In this document: piece by piece, positions 1 to 11,455 of the stretch
Layout of the letters: each line of letters begins with the position of its first letter
How positions within the stretch are numbered: position 1 is the first letter of the stretch
NCBI GenBank assembly: GCA_024509875.1
Contig: JAMPIV010016225.1
Coordinates: forward strand, 277,665 to 341,664
Direction of reading: 5' to 3'
DNA: 64,000 bases
From: Oreohelix idahoensis
Lineage: Eukaryota; Mollusca; Gastropoda; Stylommatophora; Oreohelicidae
Notes under the pieces: model-generated
The model's database searches: none
Seen by the model: the letters and a program-made list of their open reading frames with translations, nothing else
Told to the model about the DNA's origin: nothing
Made by a program: the position numbers and the translations under genes

Positions 1-59
1 AGGGAGTAGCGGGCTGTAGTTTTTTTTTAATTAGTGGGTAAAAATATGCTGTTCAACCA

Positions 60-174
60 CTGATGGGTTATAATTAGAATTTATGAGGTCTATTACTGTA
101 GGTGTCACGTGTTGTTCATTATACGAGATCTATAGCTGTAGATGCCACGTGTAGATCCTTGTATGGGCCAAATC
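60..174. repeat. Degenerate inverted minisatellite units
   Basis: Two imperfect copies of the CACGTG-containing unit lie here in the opposite orientation to the main array that starts near position 720 (for example gtagatgccacgtgtag near 131-147). They precede a MITE, and one forward unit follows the MITE at about 377-412. This suggests the array once extended this far and was later broken up. Confidence 0.5.
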
Positions 175-355
175 CGTAGTTACGGGGGTGTTTGTGTTTC
201 AACCCCCCCCCCCCCCCCCCCTTTTAGGGTGTGGTGAAAAAATATTTGTGGGAAAATTATACAATACCAAAATAGTGCATTAAAAATGTGTGTTTATTAA
301 ACCAACCCCTCCCCCCCCCCCACCCCCCCCCCCTTATTGTCCATCTACGGCCCTG
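175..355. mobile_element. MITE, CAGGGCCGTAG terminal-repeat family (degenerate copy)
   Basis: A non-coding element with poly-C tracts and the internal stretch accaaaatagtgcattaaaa. The same internal stretch and the same right end (tctacggccctg) recur in the clearer copy at 31,855-32,009, where the 8-bp target duplication is visible. Here the left terminus has drifted and only an approximate tatggg(g)c duplication can be argued. The family is probably hAT-related, judging from the other copy. Confidence 0.55.
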
Positions 356-422
356 TATGGGGCCTATAAATAAAGGAACTACACGTGGCATCTACGGTTA
401 AATACCCCATATCTTCTGCGTT

Positions 423-438
423 CGTCCTGAAAAGGACG
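423..438 (-). other. Histone-type stem-loop motif (single)
   Basis: On the minus strand this reads cgtccttttcaggacg, a perfect 6-bp stem closed by a TTTC tetraloop. The geometry is that of the metazoan histone mRNA 3' stem-loop and of the array at 29,250-29,506. No histone reading frame is visible nearby, so the functional meaning is unknown. Confidence 0.4.
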
Positions 439-714
439 TTTGTTACGTTGTGTCGCTGTTTACAGCAAAGCTGCAATATTTGCGCCTTTCGGCCCGACAC
501 ATTCGGTTTCAGCATGGTATTTTTGGGACCGGGTTAGCCTTCCCTCTTCGATCCCTACTCTCTCAGCCAGACTGCAGTGATGCAGCCTGTTTCCAGGACC
601 ACCACTTGGAGGTCGAGTAGGGTCTTCGTCAGCTCTGGTTCGCTGACCCTGATGCAAGTAGTCAAGCTATGGGTCGCTGACTGCATTTATCACTGTTGCT
701 GCGTCTTCGGTCCC

Positions 715-1395
715 ATACCCCATATAATGAGCGACATGTGGCATCTACGGTTATTTACCCCATATAATATGCGACACGTGGTATCTACCCCATATAATGA
801 GCGACACGTGGCATCTACTGTTATATACCACATATAATGAGCTACACGTGGCATCTACGGCTATATAACCCATATGAGCTACACGTGGCATCTACGGATA
901 TATAACCCATATGAGCTACACGTGGCATCTACGGTTATATGCCCCATATAATTAGCTACACGTGGCATCTACGCTTATTTACCACATATGAGCTACACGT
1001 GGCATCTACCGATACATACCCCATATAATGAGCTACACGTGGCTCTACGGTTATATACCCCATATAATGAACTACACGTGGCATCTACGGTTATATACCC
1101 CATATGAGCTATACGTGGCATCTACGGTTATATACCCCATATGAGCTACACGTGGCATCTACGGTTATATACCCCATATGAGCTAAACGTGGCATCTACG
1201 GTTATATACCCCATATAATGAGCTACAAGTGGCATCTACGGCTATATACCCCATATAATGAAATACACGTGGTATCTACTGTTACAGGCCCCGTTATGAA
1301 GGCCATTACAGAAGGGAGAGTTGAAGGCAACGTGCAAGATAAAGACAGCGCAATAATGAGCGACACGTGGCATCTATATACACTCGATGAGAGGT
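715..1395 (+). repeat. Minisatellite, 37-40 bp unit with CACGTG core (block 1)
   Basis: Tandem units of the form gagctacacgtggcat followed by ctacggttatatacccca and an optional aat, giving 37- or 40-bp periods. About fifteen units are present, most keeping cacgtgg, with drift to aacgtgg, tacgtgg or caagtgg in some. The short reading frames over this block are accidental. Near 1,283-1,345 one unit is replaced by about 60 bp whose translation resembles a LINE C-terminal tail. Confidence 0.9.
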
Positions 1396-2096
1396 CATAG
1401 CTATTGGGTCTGAAAATACACAGGGAAAAGACAAAAATAATGAGAATAAATGCAGGTAATGATAACAGGGTTGAACGAAGAAACACCACTACAAGATATA
1501 GAATCGTACACATTATCTTGGCAGCAGTATAGGCAAAGTTGGAGGGACAGACAGTGATATCAAAATAAGAATACAAAAAGCAAGAGGAGCTTTCATTGCA
1601 TTGGGAAATATATGGAGATCAAGAGAAATCACGTCCAAAACGAAAACAAGAATCTTCAACTCAAATGTGAAATCAGTTGTAATGGATGGCTCTGAGACAT
1701 GGAGAACAACAAAGACAACAACCAAAAAGCTACAGACTTTCATAAATGGGTGCTTGCGTAGAATAGAGGGATTAAAACGGTATGACAAGGTTACCAACGT
1801 GGAACTGATGACAAGAACCAGACAAGTGCCAGTGGAACAAGAGATGAGAAGACGACGATGGCGATGGATAGGACACACACTGAGGAAATATGTTGATAGC
1901 ATTACAAGGCAGTCCTTGTTCTGGAACCCCCAGGGCAAGAGAGGCAGAGGTAGACCAAGAAGCACATGGAGAAGAGAGCTGGAAACAGGTGAAAATGATA
2001 AGGAGAACGTGGAAAGAACTTGAGATGATGGCACGTGACAGGAGGACTTGGCATGTGTTTGTTGAAGGCCTATGCTCCTTTGGGAGTGGAGGGGAA
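1396..2096 (+). pseudogene. 5'-truncated LINE fragment (RT C-terminal region) inside the minisatellite
   Basis: Translation of 1,396-2,096 across at least two frameshifts gives the C-terminal third of an APE-type LINE reverse transcriptase. An early GLKI/EKTKIMRINAG-like stretch is followed by a readable 140-codon piece (1,601-2,020) with ARGAFIALGNIW-type sequence, then RRRRWRWIGHTLRK and a GKRGRGRPRSTWRRELE tail. The last part continues in another frame (1,950-2,096). The catalytic RT and endonuclease domains are absent, so it is a dead 5'-truncated insertion. It ends in a short (gaat)n run and the minisatellite resumes directly, showing the array is older. Because the target is itself repetitive, the target duplication cannot be delimited. 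Confidence 0.8.
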
Positions 2097-2375
2097 TGAA
2101 TGAATGAGTTACACGTGGCATCTACGGTTATATACCCCATATGAGCTACAAGTGGGTTCTACGGTTATATACCCCATATAATGAGCTACAAGTGGGTTCT
2201 ACGGTTATATACCCCATATAATGAGCTACAAGTGGGTTCTACGGTTATATACCCCATATAATGAGCTACACGTGGCATCTAAAGTTATATACCTAATATA
2301 ATGAGCTACACGTGACATCTACGGTTATATACCCCATACAATGAGCTGCACATGGCATCAACCTAGACGCAAAGT
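2097..2375 (+). repeat. Minisatellite, CACGTG unit (block 2)
   Basis: Continuation of the 37-40 bp array after the LINE fragment, about seven units. Three consecutive units carry the same variant (acaagtgggttctacggtt), which points to local amplification of one variant. Confidence 0.9.
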
Positions 2376-2960
2376 CCATCGGTTATATTAGGGCGCATGT
2401 CCAAACGTAAAAGACCTTGTGGCCTGGAAGCAATTGAATATTAGGTTAAATCGGGCGTTACCGTCTCAAGGAGATGAAAGACGTTGTTGCAGCAGAGCAG
2501 TCCTACTGGAGAAACATTAATTAACCAGACACCATTAAATGGTCGTCGTGCAAACAACCTTCTGTTCTATTCTGGTAGCACTCGTGCCATGTCGGGTTTC
2601 AGAGATGGTCAGGTCATCAAACATTCATTATATTACCAGTCATGTTATCTTCTATATGCGTGCACATCTTGTTTCCCCGATCCAATATTAACGTAAACAT
2701 AGAAAATAAATAACGGTTGGCCGACGTCTTCATGTTCGCTGAAAAGCTGCTGGCAAAGAGGGAAAAATACAAGAAATGTACGCTTTGAATCATGGACCTA
2801 AATATATTGGGGGGGGGGGGAGAGAGAGAGATTTTTTTGTAACCAGTCTCAATATCAATGTCAATCGAACTTTCGTATGCTGACTGCAGGCAGTGAAACA
2901 TCGCTTTTCACGGGACGTTTTGAATCCAATCTCAAAAGTATTAATTTTACCATATAATTA
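2376..2960. other. No gene seen; short shared repeat and low-complexity tract
   Basis: The stretch ttagggcgcatgtccaaa followed by taaaagacctt at about 2,387-2,422 recurs at about 23,093-23,125, so it belongs to a dispersed repeat of unknown type. A G10 run followed by (GA)n lies at about 2,810-2,831. I see no convincing gene. Confidence 0.4.
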
Positions 2961-3043
2961 AAGAAATATGTTTTGTATGAACGCGGACCACAAAACAATT
3001 TTACGCGGGCCACATTTGGCCCGCAGGACAGCAGCTGGACCAT
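2961..3043. mobile_element. hAT-like terminal fragment
   Basis: Contains gcgggccacatttggcccgc, a motif typical of the ends of hAT-type MITEs in animal genomes. Neither a partner end nor a target duplication could be identified, so it is treated as a fragment. Confidence 0.35.
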
Positions 3044-3125
3044 GCTGAGATATATATAATTATATATAATATATATTTTGCATCATTCCTTCCAGTCTGC
3101 TGGCATTTCTTCTTCCTTCTAGAAG

Positions 3126-4020
3126 CAGTGTTTCTCAAGCGCTGCACTAGTGTGCCGCCGCGCCTTTCAAAGTGTGTCGCAAAAATTTGGTAAATTTACT
3201 GCATGAAGTATATTTTTAGTGATCATACAATAAAAACTGATCTTACAGCTTGAATTCATTCAATAATAATTGGAGCTATTAACTGCTTTGAACAAAAAGA
3301 TATACTTCAAAATTTCATGATATTACAAAAACGCAAGAGGCTCATAAACAACGTTCAAATGCAATGGACGAAGCATAGTACTTCCACTTGGATCTAATTA
3401 AATTTCTAATTTTGTGTGTGTGTGTGTCAAATATATATTCTAATTATTTTAAACAATTGAAAGAAAATCGAACTGATAATTTTCTTTATTCTAAAGTACC
3501 CACAAATTAGTGTATTTAATTTAGTATATATCACTGTAATTTATTATTCAGATTTTTCCTGTCCAACTCTTGATCTTATCTTCCCGCTTACAGCGATGTC
3601 TTCCACTTGCATGTTTGCCTTCAAATCTTTCTTCTATTAATGTGAAACTGTGATACTAACTAATTACTTCTTCAATAGTGTCATATCTATCTTTACAGTC
3701 TCTTTTACACATCTTGATCCATTTGTTTTTGTCTGCAATTCAACTAAATCAACGGGAACTTTATTTTATATTTAAAAAAATGTTATGTTGTAATACTGTC
3801 ACCCAGCAGCACAAACAATTTTCTAGTATTTTAAGAGCCACGTCCAGAAGTTAAGCGCTATACTAGACATACCTGCGTTATCATCTATATTTTTTTTAAA
3901 TAGTGCACCACATATAAAAGTTAAAAATTAGGTGCCATAAAGTAAATTGTCGGCGCCGTGGCGACCTGTGCCCTAGATTCGTTGTGCCTGAGAATACTTG
4001 TGCAGAAACTCCATGCCCAA
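3126..4020. mobile_element. Possible degenerate hAT-like element
   Basis: The left end cagtgtttctcaa followed by gtgtgccgc is characteristic of hAT terminal sequences, and a diverged gtgcc-rich segment near 3,950-4,010 could be the other end. No transposase frame is visible. AT-rich sequence with a short (TG)n run fills the interior. The boundaries are a guess. Confidence 0.3.
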
Positions 4021-4330
4021 AGAAGAAGGCATTCGGTAGTGTGCAGGTGTCCGCTCGTAATTAATCTTTTCTTTCCTTTATCGTAATTTTTTGTCAACTT
4101 GTAGTTGTGCTCTATACATTAGACACGAGTTTATTATTGTACGTCGTCAACGTATGGAATTCTGCATGTTGAATTCCGATGAGCTACTGTGATTGGCTAC
4201 ATAGCATTGTCTCGGCGCGAAATGAAAAAGGTTCCAAGTTCCAAGGAAGCCCTGTTTTTATTTCAGTTACATACCTCCAGCCAATGGAGGATAGAAGAAA
4301 TAGAAGGCCCGGCAATAAACTAAAAAATTC

Positions 4331-5380
4331 AAGAGACTAAAAGATCATCCAATGTACCACAGAATAAATGCTCTCGGAAGGGTAAGACTCAAGCGAAGCA
4401 TCTTTGTAGAATCAACCACAACAAAGATTAGAGCAGTTCCCATAAATACAACAGCTAAACCCATCTACGCTGCACACAAGCTCCCAGTTTGGAAACAACA
4501 TCATTTTCCTGAATTTATAGAAAACATTCATGGCATTGAACAAACGAACGAACTTTACTTTCAAAAGGTTGAGAAAAAGAAGAGCCAGAATGCAATATTG
4601 AAAAGCCATAACGACAAAATACACAGAGAGGCATTACCCAAGCAACACATGGACCCACGCACATACAGATGAATTAGGAGCAAATGCAACAGAAAAGAGG
4701 AGGTGTGCTTCTGCGCTTAAGCACTGGTTACAACAAAAAAAAGTCATGGCAACAGGAACATTCTCAAGTAACTTCAGAGCAGAGACAGAGGCCTTAAAAA
4801 CTGCAGAGGAAAGCACCGAGAGACAAGTAGCTTTCTTCACAGACGCACTGTCAGTAGTTGCAACGCTGATGAGCCAAAATAATGCAGACCTAGACGGCCT
4901 AAGAGTTGTGCTCCACAAACTTATGACAACGATTCAAAAGGGTTGTGATACAATGGATCCCATCTCAATGCAGCATCTCCAGCAATGACGAGGCTGACAG
5001 ACTAGCAAAGGAAGGGGAAAAGCTACCTCAACTTAATACAAGCATAAGTTTCGAAGAAGCCGAGTTTTTTTTAGCTCAGCAGAAGAGAACAAGTGTTAAT
5101 CTTTACGGGCCACAACAGATTAGGATATCATCTATTCAAATCGATAAAGATAGGGAACTATCTATGAGTGTAACTGTTGCACCGATAAAATGACTGCTGA
5201 ATATTTGCTCCAAAGATGCCCTACTTGTGAGCAACAGAGACAGCACATATGGCCGTCATCAGTACAATTCCTGGGAAAATTCCATGGAGATACTACTTAT
5301 AGCCGCAAGCTGACTACTGCTTTCTTTCAAAATATTAGAGTAAACGTCCGAGAAGGTAAGAAGAAGATGTAAGTAAATCT
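4331..5380 (+). pseudogene. Degenerate LINE fragment with RNase H domain (I/Jockey-like)
   Basis: Frames at 4,352-4,672, 4,746-4,988, 4,945-5,193 and 5,190-5,372 line up in order with the single frame of the related minus-strand copy at 46,915-47,898. They share the RNase H core (FFTDALSVVATL, compare ILTDALSVLQAL), the NDEADRLAKEG segment and the terminal TAEYLLQRCP segment. RNase H after the RT is characteristic of I-group LINEs. At least three frameshifts and a missing cysteine pair show it is dead. Start and end are approximate and no target duplication was found. Confidence 0.75.
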
Positions 5381-5582
5381 GTTACATTAGTACTCTGCTA
5401 TCAATGTATGTTCCTTCAACTTTGTATAGCCGCCATAATATATTTATGAGTCCACATATAGTCTCTTGCATGCGTAGGCAATCTGTTACTGGTGACAAAC
5501 CAGTACCGCCTGAAACCCCGAACAAAATATGAATGAAATGAGTGTCTCATCTCGTATCAGACATCTTTCTTTGCCATCCCTA

Positions 5583-5655
5583 TGCTCACTCTCTCTCTCT
5601 CTCTCACTCTAAAAGAAAGACAAAGCAGTTTTTTTTTTTTTTTTTTTTTTTTTTG
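5583..5655. repeat. (CT)n microsatellite and poly-T tract
   Basis: A run of ctctctctctctctctct near 5,589-5,606 is followed by an uninterrupted run of about 25 T ending at 5,654. Confidence 0.9.
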
Positions 5656-5703
5656 TCAAAGAGAACTACCTGTTCGCTAAAAAAGACAAGTAAACAGTTC
5701 ACT

Positions 5704-6384
5704 AAATTGTTTACAGCAACTGGTACAGATAGACACTTTCACATACCTAGGATGCACAGTAACACCAGACGGCGGGGCAGGCAAAGACATCAACATCAGA
5801 ATGAATAAGGCAAGAACAGCCTTTTTTAGCCTAAACAACATCTGGAAGTCCTCTCAATACAGCACAAGCACAAAATTAAGATTATATCAGAGCTGTGTGC
5901 TTTCTGTGCTTCTCTATGGTGCGGAATGCTGGAGAGTTACAGAGAAGGAAATGTCGAAATTGTCCTCTTTTCACACAACATGCCTAAGAAAAATTCACCG
6001 AATCTTTTGGCTGAATACCATCACCAACCAAGACCTGCTTACTCGGAGCAAGCAAGAGGACATGCACACCATCATAGCTGGCAGACGCTGGAGCTGGGTT
6101 GGCCATTCCTCAGAAGAGACCCCGATGCCATCACAAGATCAGCTATGCTTTGGACCCCTGAAGGAAAACGAAAGAGAGGCCGACCAAAAACAACCTGGCG
6201 GAGGACTGTGGAGGCTGAGATGCAAAGAATAAACCAGAGTTGGGGCACTGTACGAAGGATGGCCACCGACCGAGCAAAGTGGAATCAATTTGTTGTTGCC
6301 CCACAAGACGCCACTAGGCGTGATGGCCACTGACTGCTTTGACGGTTGGCGGCTAAGGATCAAAAGAAGAAGAAATTGTTTACA
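5704..6384 (+). mobile_element. 5'-truncated LINE (family B) with 12-bp target duplication
   Basis: The insertion body is 5,716-6,372, flanked by direct repeats aaattgtttaca at 5,704-5,715 and 6,373-6,384. Translated pieces (5,740-6,110, then another frame to about 6,290) give the RT C-terminal region: TFTYLGCT-like start, LRLYQSCVLSVLLYGAECW, a GRRWSWVGH motif, then KRKRGRPKTTWRRTVE. One frameshift lies near 6,105. The 3' end has an (AAG)n-type tail. The duplication plus tail prove target-primed insertion. Truncated 3' ends of the same family recur at 9,790-9,975 (minus) and 12,290-12,466. Confidence 0.9.
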
Positions 6385-7042
6385 AAGTTAAATGAGCCAG
6401 AATACATCTTGATAGTTTTGTCTTCCATCCACTCAAAATTTCAGTGACAAAGTGAGAGACGTCGTATCAATTTTCTTGAGGAATCACACAAAAATGAATG
6501 TCAAATTGCAAACGAAATGGATCTATTAAATTCCCTTTCGGCACATCTGTATAAAATTGTGCCCATATTCAGCATCAAGTTAAGTGTACGTGTCGCCATG
6601 GTCGGAACAGCGTACGATCACAATGCTATTAACATTTTGTCCGCCAAGCCCCTGGCAGTGAGTGACCCGACAAACTGAGAGCTTGGTGAAGTTAGCCTTA
6701 ATGACAGTGTTTTCTTTAACCACAGTATAGTTTGTGTTTAGCTACGTAGATTTATTTCTTATGTAGTAATTTAAGTAATACCGTTTATTGGCAAATAAAG
6801 CAGGCGATGATTAATATTTTCATGCAACGAAGCTAGCAACACGTTGTTTTAAGTTGATTATTGTTCCATTTGTCACTTCTTTCTTAATACGATGAGTAGG
6901 CAAAAGCCAACATTTTTTTTTTTAAACAGCAAACTATGCTTTGGACCTGCCAACACAAGATTTGTTCTAATCTGATAAACAAACAAGTGATAGAAGCCGG
7001 AGTATGCAGCTTAAAAAAAACGGTGAAGGTTGTCCCACCACA
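6385..7042. other. No gene seen
   Basis: AT-rich sequence without a convincing reading frame or recognised repeat. Confidence 0.5.
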
Positions 7043-7200
7043 GCAGATACTGCCGTAGGGAAGTGAAATGTTAGACACTACAATACTAGGTCCAGCATCG
7101 AGAGGTGGGGGGGTTTACCAGTTTCTTTCCTCGCTGTCTTTTCCTTCCCTAACTCAAGAACAAAGTCAGATACCCATTTACTGTTGGGTCGACTGGAGCG
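7043..7200 (-). mobile_element. SINE family S fragment (3' part)
   Basis: Reverse complement of the body of the complete SINE at 14,342-14,608: it shares the gatactgccgtagggaagtg stretch, the ctttcctcgctgtcttttcc stretch and the agatacccattta stretch. The tRNA-like head is missing. Confidence 0.75.
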
Positions 7201-7244
7201 TATAATAGCATATATTTGTATAGCGTGATACACTTTCACAAATG

Positions 7245-7330
7245 TTTAACCAGCTCGGTGATCCATGGTTCGATCCCTAGTTGAGGTGGGATTTTTTATT
7301 TACCAGGGCAACTCTGGGAAGGTTAAGGCG
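7245..7330 (+). other. tRNA-like B-box (possible SINE head)
   Basis: The sequence tggttcgatccctagttg at about 7,265 matches an RNA polymerase III B box (GGTTCRANNCC). No clear A box at the right distance and no foldable tRNA were found, so a decayed tRNA-derived SINE is the most likely reading. Confidence 0.3.
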
Positions 7331-7689
7331 GCCGGCGTGATGCTGACCACAACACCCCTTGTCTGCCGATGGTCAAGAAAATATAGGCCTAACACCATTT
7401 TCCCAATATGCCTCAATGGGCGTGTAACGGAATCCTTTACCTTTAGGTTTCAAATGAACTTGTAGTCTAAGCCAATCTGTAAAGCAACTTTCATAGTTAT
7501 TTTTAAAATCTTACAAATGCTCAGTGTGCGCGACTTAGTGTCCCGCGTCAATCCTATAGTCTTAATTCATCCCAGACCCTTTGTATCATGTCGCTGACCT
7601 ATGAAGTATGAACCGTGCTCTACCTTCTAAACTAACCGTGTGTTATATTACTCAATGTTATCTTTCTCTGTGCGTGTTATTTTAATGAA

Positions 7690-7806
7690 TGCAATGTTAA
7701 TATTTAATACTTATTACTGGAGTTAATTTTAAATTGTATTCTTGCAGGGCAACAATGTCTATTTCTTTACCCTGAAATTAAAAAAATGTCGTTCGTTCGT
7801 TCGACA
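7690..7806 (+). mobile_element. LINE 3' end with (GTTC)n tail
   Basis: The sequence ends in gtcgttcgttcgttcg (about 7,788-7,803), a tetranucleotide tail of the type found at 3' ends of several LINE groups. A reverse-oriented cgaacgaacttta stretch at about 63,577 looks like the same family. No coding part remains. Confidence 0.35.
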
Positions 7807-8900
7807 GAAAGAATACAGATCAAGCTTTCCATTATATCCTTTTAATTCACTAGACTACAAGGTCTACGTATTATACTTGGACATGCACCCTAATATAACC
7901 GACAGATCGTGAGCGCACCTCGCCACCACGAAGTAAAACAATTTTTCTTTTAAAGTTCCTTTTCAACCACAACTTTCCTACACCATCTTAATTTTTACCT
8001 CCTAAAATTACCTTTAGGAATTTTTCAGTTTCCATTCAACTATTCTCGCCTTCCCCCTCCCCCCAATTTCCTCGGGTGGGGGGAGGGGGGGGGGTGAGAG
8101 ATCCTGCGCCGGTGACAATCACTGAAAGTACACGTGTAGAAAAGGACGGCTAATGGCCTAGAGCCCTCACGAAATGCATGAGCAGGCGTGACCCAGCCGG
8201 GCAAGCTTTGACTAGGTCGCTCTGGGCTATTGATAGAGCAACGCGTTATCTTTGAGATTTGACGGTGTGGAGTTTGTGACACAGTAAAAGCCACATACAC
8301 ACATACATACACCAACATATATGCACGTGTGTACGATTAATGCAAGGCGGCTTCGATGATAACAACAATGGTAAGGGCAACGGTTAATGCCCTCGTCCCT
8401 TTTGTGCGATTTGGGAGTGTTGATCTGCTTACGAGAGAGCAGCCAAGGCTGGTAAGATTACACAGAAAAAGTGGGATAACAGATTACTTTCAATCCATCT
8501 TTTTTCTTTTTTTTTTAAAGACAAGACTACTTGACCAACATATGAATAACAAACACTAGCAACAGTTGCTCAGACAGGGGCAGATTTGCCTGGCACTCTA
8601 TGGTAAACGCACAAAGATAAGACTTAAAAATTGTGTAACGCGTGAGGACATTTCAGATATCTGAACTCGCATCTCCTGGTGGTAACGCCTCGTCAACTTC
8701 GGAAACTGTCCAGGAGATTCGTTCGGTCTGTACGACCAACAAAGTAAAGCTTATTAAAAGCTGTGATCTATTTTTTAGTAACGCCGTACTTAATTCAGCT
8801 ATGTGTTACAAGAACCCGAAAGGATAGAAAAGAATAGTAACAATGTAACATATCAAGCGTGACATAAAAGGCGACTAAGGAGGTTGGGCACGGGGGTCTG
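7807..8900. other. No gene seen
   Basis: Mixed-composition DNA with a short G/C-homopolymer patch at about 8,055-8,095. Short frames here have no recognisable domains. Confidence 0.5.
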
Positions 8901-8901
8901 C

Positions 8902-8902
<1 letters not shown>

Positions 8903-8967
<65 letters not shown>

Positions 8968-9039
8968 CGCACGCCAACCCCCCCCCCTTGTAGGGGGGGG
9001 GGGGCGGGGCGCGGCCCCCCCCCCCCCCCCCCCCCCCCC
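8903..9039. repeat. Long poly-C tract with facing poly-G patch
   Basis: About 60 consecutive C (8,903-8,964), then a 50-bp spacer containing a G12 run (about 8,994-9,004), then a second C run of about 23 bp ending at 9,039. Poly-proline and poly-glycine frames over it are artefacts. The minus strand is strongly G-quadruplex-prone, and homopolymer length in an assembly is unreliable. Confidence 0.9.
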
Positions 9040-9789
9040 ATCCTGGACAAAACTTTAGGTCATAAAAACGTCAACAACATATGGATAAGTAAAATAACGC
9101 AACTGGGCCATCCAAGACAAGAAGGTACTCCTCGGGAAAGGAGGCTTATGGCACAAACAGCGTTGCCACTCCTTTGTGGATTTACCTAGATCTAGGCTTT
9201 TTGTGTCATTTTTCTTCATTAGTTAATTAAAGAACGCCACCTAAATCAACTTTCGGTTTTTCGCCCAAAATAGCCCCCCCAAAAAAACCCCACTTAAAAT
9301 AGTCCAAATCGTCGAAAACTCAAAATCTAGGTGTATTTTAAGGTACTATCTAGGTTTTTTTCTTCTTCAAAATTCAGGATGGCAACACTGGGCACAACCC
9401 AGAAAACGCTAAAAGGAGCCTGGGTTGCTGACTCGCTGTTTTTTTTTTTTTTTTTTTGGTTTCTTTTTGCGCGAGACGGATGTTAACATCCAAACAAATG
9501 ACACACAATGTATCAAAAAGAGTAAATAAATAATACACATAAAGGTATGTTTCAGACACTCGTGAGAAATAAAGAAGTAGAAAACTAGACAATAGAAAAA
9601 CAACAGACGTGAGTGGCTTACCCAGGACCTTCCGTGCGACAACCCCGCCTAGCTACGGGAGAGAATCGCGACTATCCTCACAGCCAACTTGACACACACA
9701 AATAGAGCTTCGTGAACAGGGGTCATTAGCACGATTTCCCCACGTTTATTTATTTATCAAAAAGAGAATCATTAACTATTATTGATACT
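9040..9789. other. No gene seen
   Basis: AT-rich, with a T18 run near 9,440. No convincing frame. Confidence 0.5.
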
Positions 9790-9975
9790 CTTCCATACCG
9801 AATCTTCTTCTTCCATCCTTAGCCATCGACCGTCAAAGCAGACAATGGCCAATCACGCCTAGTGGCGTCTTAAGGGCAACAACAAATTGATTTTATTTGC
9901 CGTTGTTTCCCATCACGCCTAGTGGCGTCTTAAGGGCAACCACAAATTACTTCTTTATTTGTTGTTGTTTCCGTA
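9790..9975 (-). mobile_element. LINE family B 3' end, internally duplicated
   Basis: Reverse complement of the 3' UTR of the LINE at 5,716-6,372. The block atcacgcctagtggcgtctt followed by aagggcaac occurs twice, at about 9,853 and 9,914 (61-bp period). The right copy ends in a Gtt-rich stretch. Only the non-coding terminus is present. Confidence 0.7.
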
Positions 9976-11224
9976 ATCAAAGTGACTAGCAAACAGGTGA
10001 TCAGCCCATTGTGCTCCATACCGAATGGCGCTGCCGAAATACGGACTCCGAATTTTGATTTACCAACGAATGTGAGGTCTTGCTATAGTGGCTGGAGGCA
10101 CTAGAAAGACAGAAGAACAAAAAGAAAGAGAAAGAATAAAGACAAGAAAAAAGAACGAGAAAAAGACAGAAAGAAAAAACAGAAACTATACAATATGAAA
10201 GAAAGGAAGAAACTACACAACACGAGAGAAACAGACAATACAAACAGAAACCTAGTGCTTGTACTGCACAGCGAGAAGTCAGTGACTATGCTAGATCAAG
10301 TTACACAAAATAAATCAATACACACAGAACGTCCTCAAGGATTCCAACCTTTTATCTGCGAATGCACACGCAAAATCTAATATGGTGTTCCCACTACTGG
10401 AAAAACCACAGTAGGTTTGTGTGACCTATACTTCTGTTACCTCTGAAAAGTTGTACAAAATTCCCAACACTGCCAGAGTTAATCGACTGAGTGTTTGTCC
10501 GTGACGCCTCTGATATACAAGTGGTAAAGGCAGTTTCTGCAATAAAACTGCCGCAGTGGAGTGAAGTGTAACAGACTTCTTCGTACGAGGTCTAGCTTGT
10601 TTTTATAAGCTAATGTGACCAGTTTCCTTCCTCGCTGTCATTTGTTTTCCTTAACTCAAGAGCAGAGTCAGGAGTTTGCCACACACGTTTGCTACCGATC
10701 ACCATAAACTCATCATTTCGTGTACCCTTCTTGTAAAAAAAAAAAAAAACAGCTTATTTATTATACTGTGCATTTTATAAATGTACTGTTTACACTGTTT
10801 TATTTGTAATAGTACAGTACATACAATCTTATGGTGTAAAAATACTCACTCACTCACCCAATCACTACTCATCCACACGCAAAAATATACATATTACAAA
10901 ATCCCTGGAAAACAAACACTAAAAACATTTACGCAGAACATTTAAAATTAAGAAGTAAAGAAAATTTCATTAACATTGAAAAGATGTAAAGACAATACTT
11001 AAAATTAAGAAATTAAGAACATTGCACTAACATTGAAAACAGACATCCCAGAACAAAGAGTTAGCGTTTTAGTTCGGAAAGAGGATTACACTAGAGGGAA
11101 CCAAGCTTGTAAATGTGAACATCTTGAGACTAAAGAAAAACAGACAGACGTGTATTAAACAGCTAATGTTCAGAATGCGTAAAGAGAGGCAGACTAGACA
11201 GTTATACTGCTCTTTTTTTTAATC
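9976..11224. other. No gene seen; purine-rich stretch and SINE scrap
   Basis: A purine-rich run (about 10,085-10,230), an A14 run at about 10,737 and a small SINE fragment (10,612-10,680) lie in otherwise unremarkable AT-rich DNA. Confidence 0.45.
10612..10680 (-). mobile_element. SINE family S scrap
   Basis: Contains ccagtttccttcctcgctgt and ttaactcaagagcagagtca, matching the reverse complement of the body of the SINE at 14,342-14,608. Confidence 0.55.
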
Positions 11225-11320
11225 TTCTTCTTAAAGTAACATGCCTAATGGTGCAGGTGATCATGTATCTCCCCAACATCCTGTCTCTAGAACAATTTTT
11301 GTGTTTCAATTCTGTTGTTG
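11225..11320. repeat. Dispersed repeat fragment (paired with 27,112-27,180)
   Basis: The segment catgcctaatggtgcaggtg followed by atcatgtatctcc is shared, with about 80% identity by eye, with 27,125-27,160. Both are preceded by a cttctt run, as expected for a minus-strand LINE 3' tail, but the source family is not clear. Confidence 0.4.
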
Positions 11321-11455
11321 AATTCTTATCATGCATACAGAAGGCGGATTACTTCTTTCTATTGTGAGTAATAACCTTCTTGGCGTACTGGTTTCTTTCA
11401 AGACATCCTCGTTACTCTTTTTAACTGTCCATGATATTCTTGACAATTGTTCTTA

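Noticed and set aside
715..2375. CRISPR-like array
   Set aside because: Units are contiguous with no unique spacers and the context is eukaryotic, so it is a minisatellite.
8884..9189. Poly-proline / poly-glycine reading frames
   Set aside because: They are translations of homopolymer C/G runs with no domain and no conserved context.
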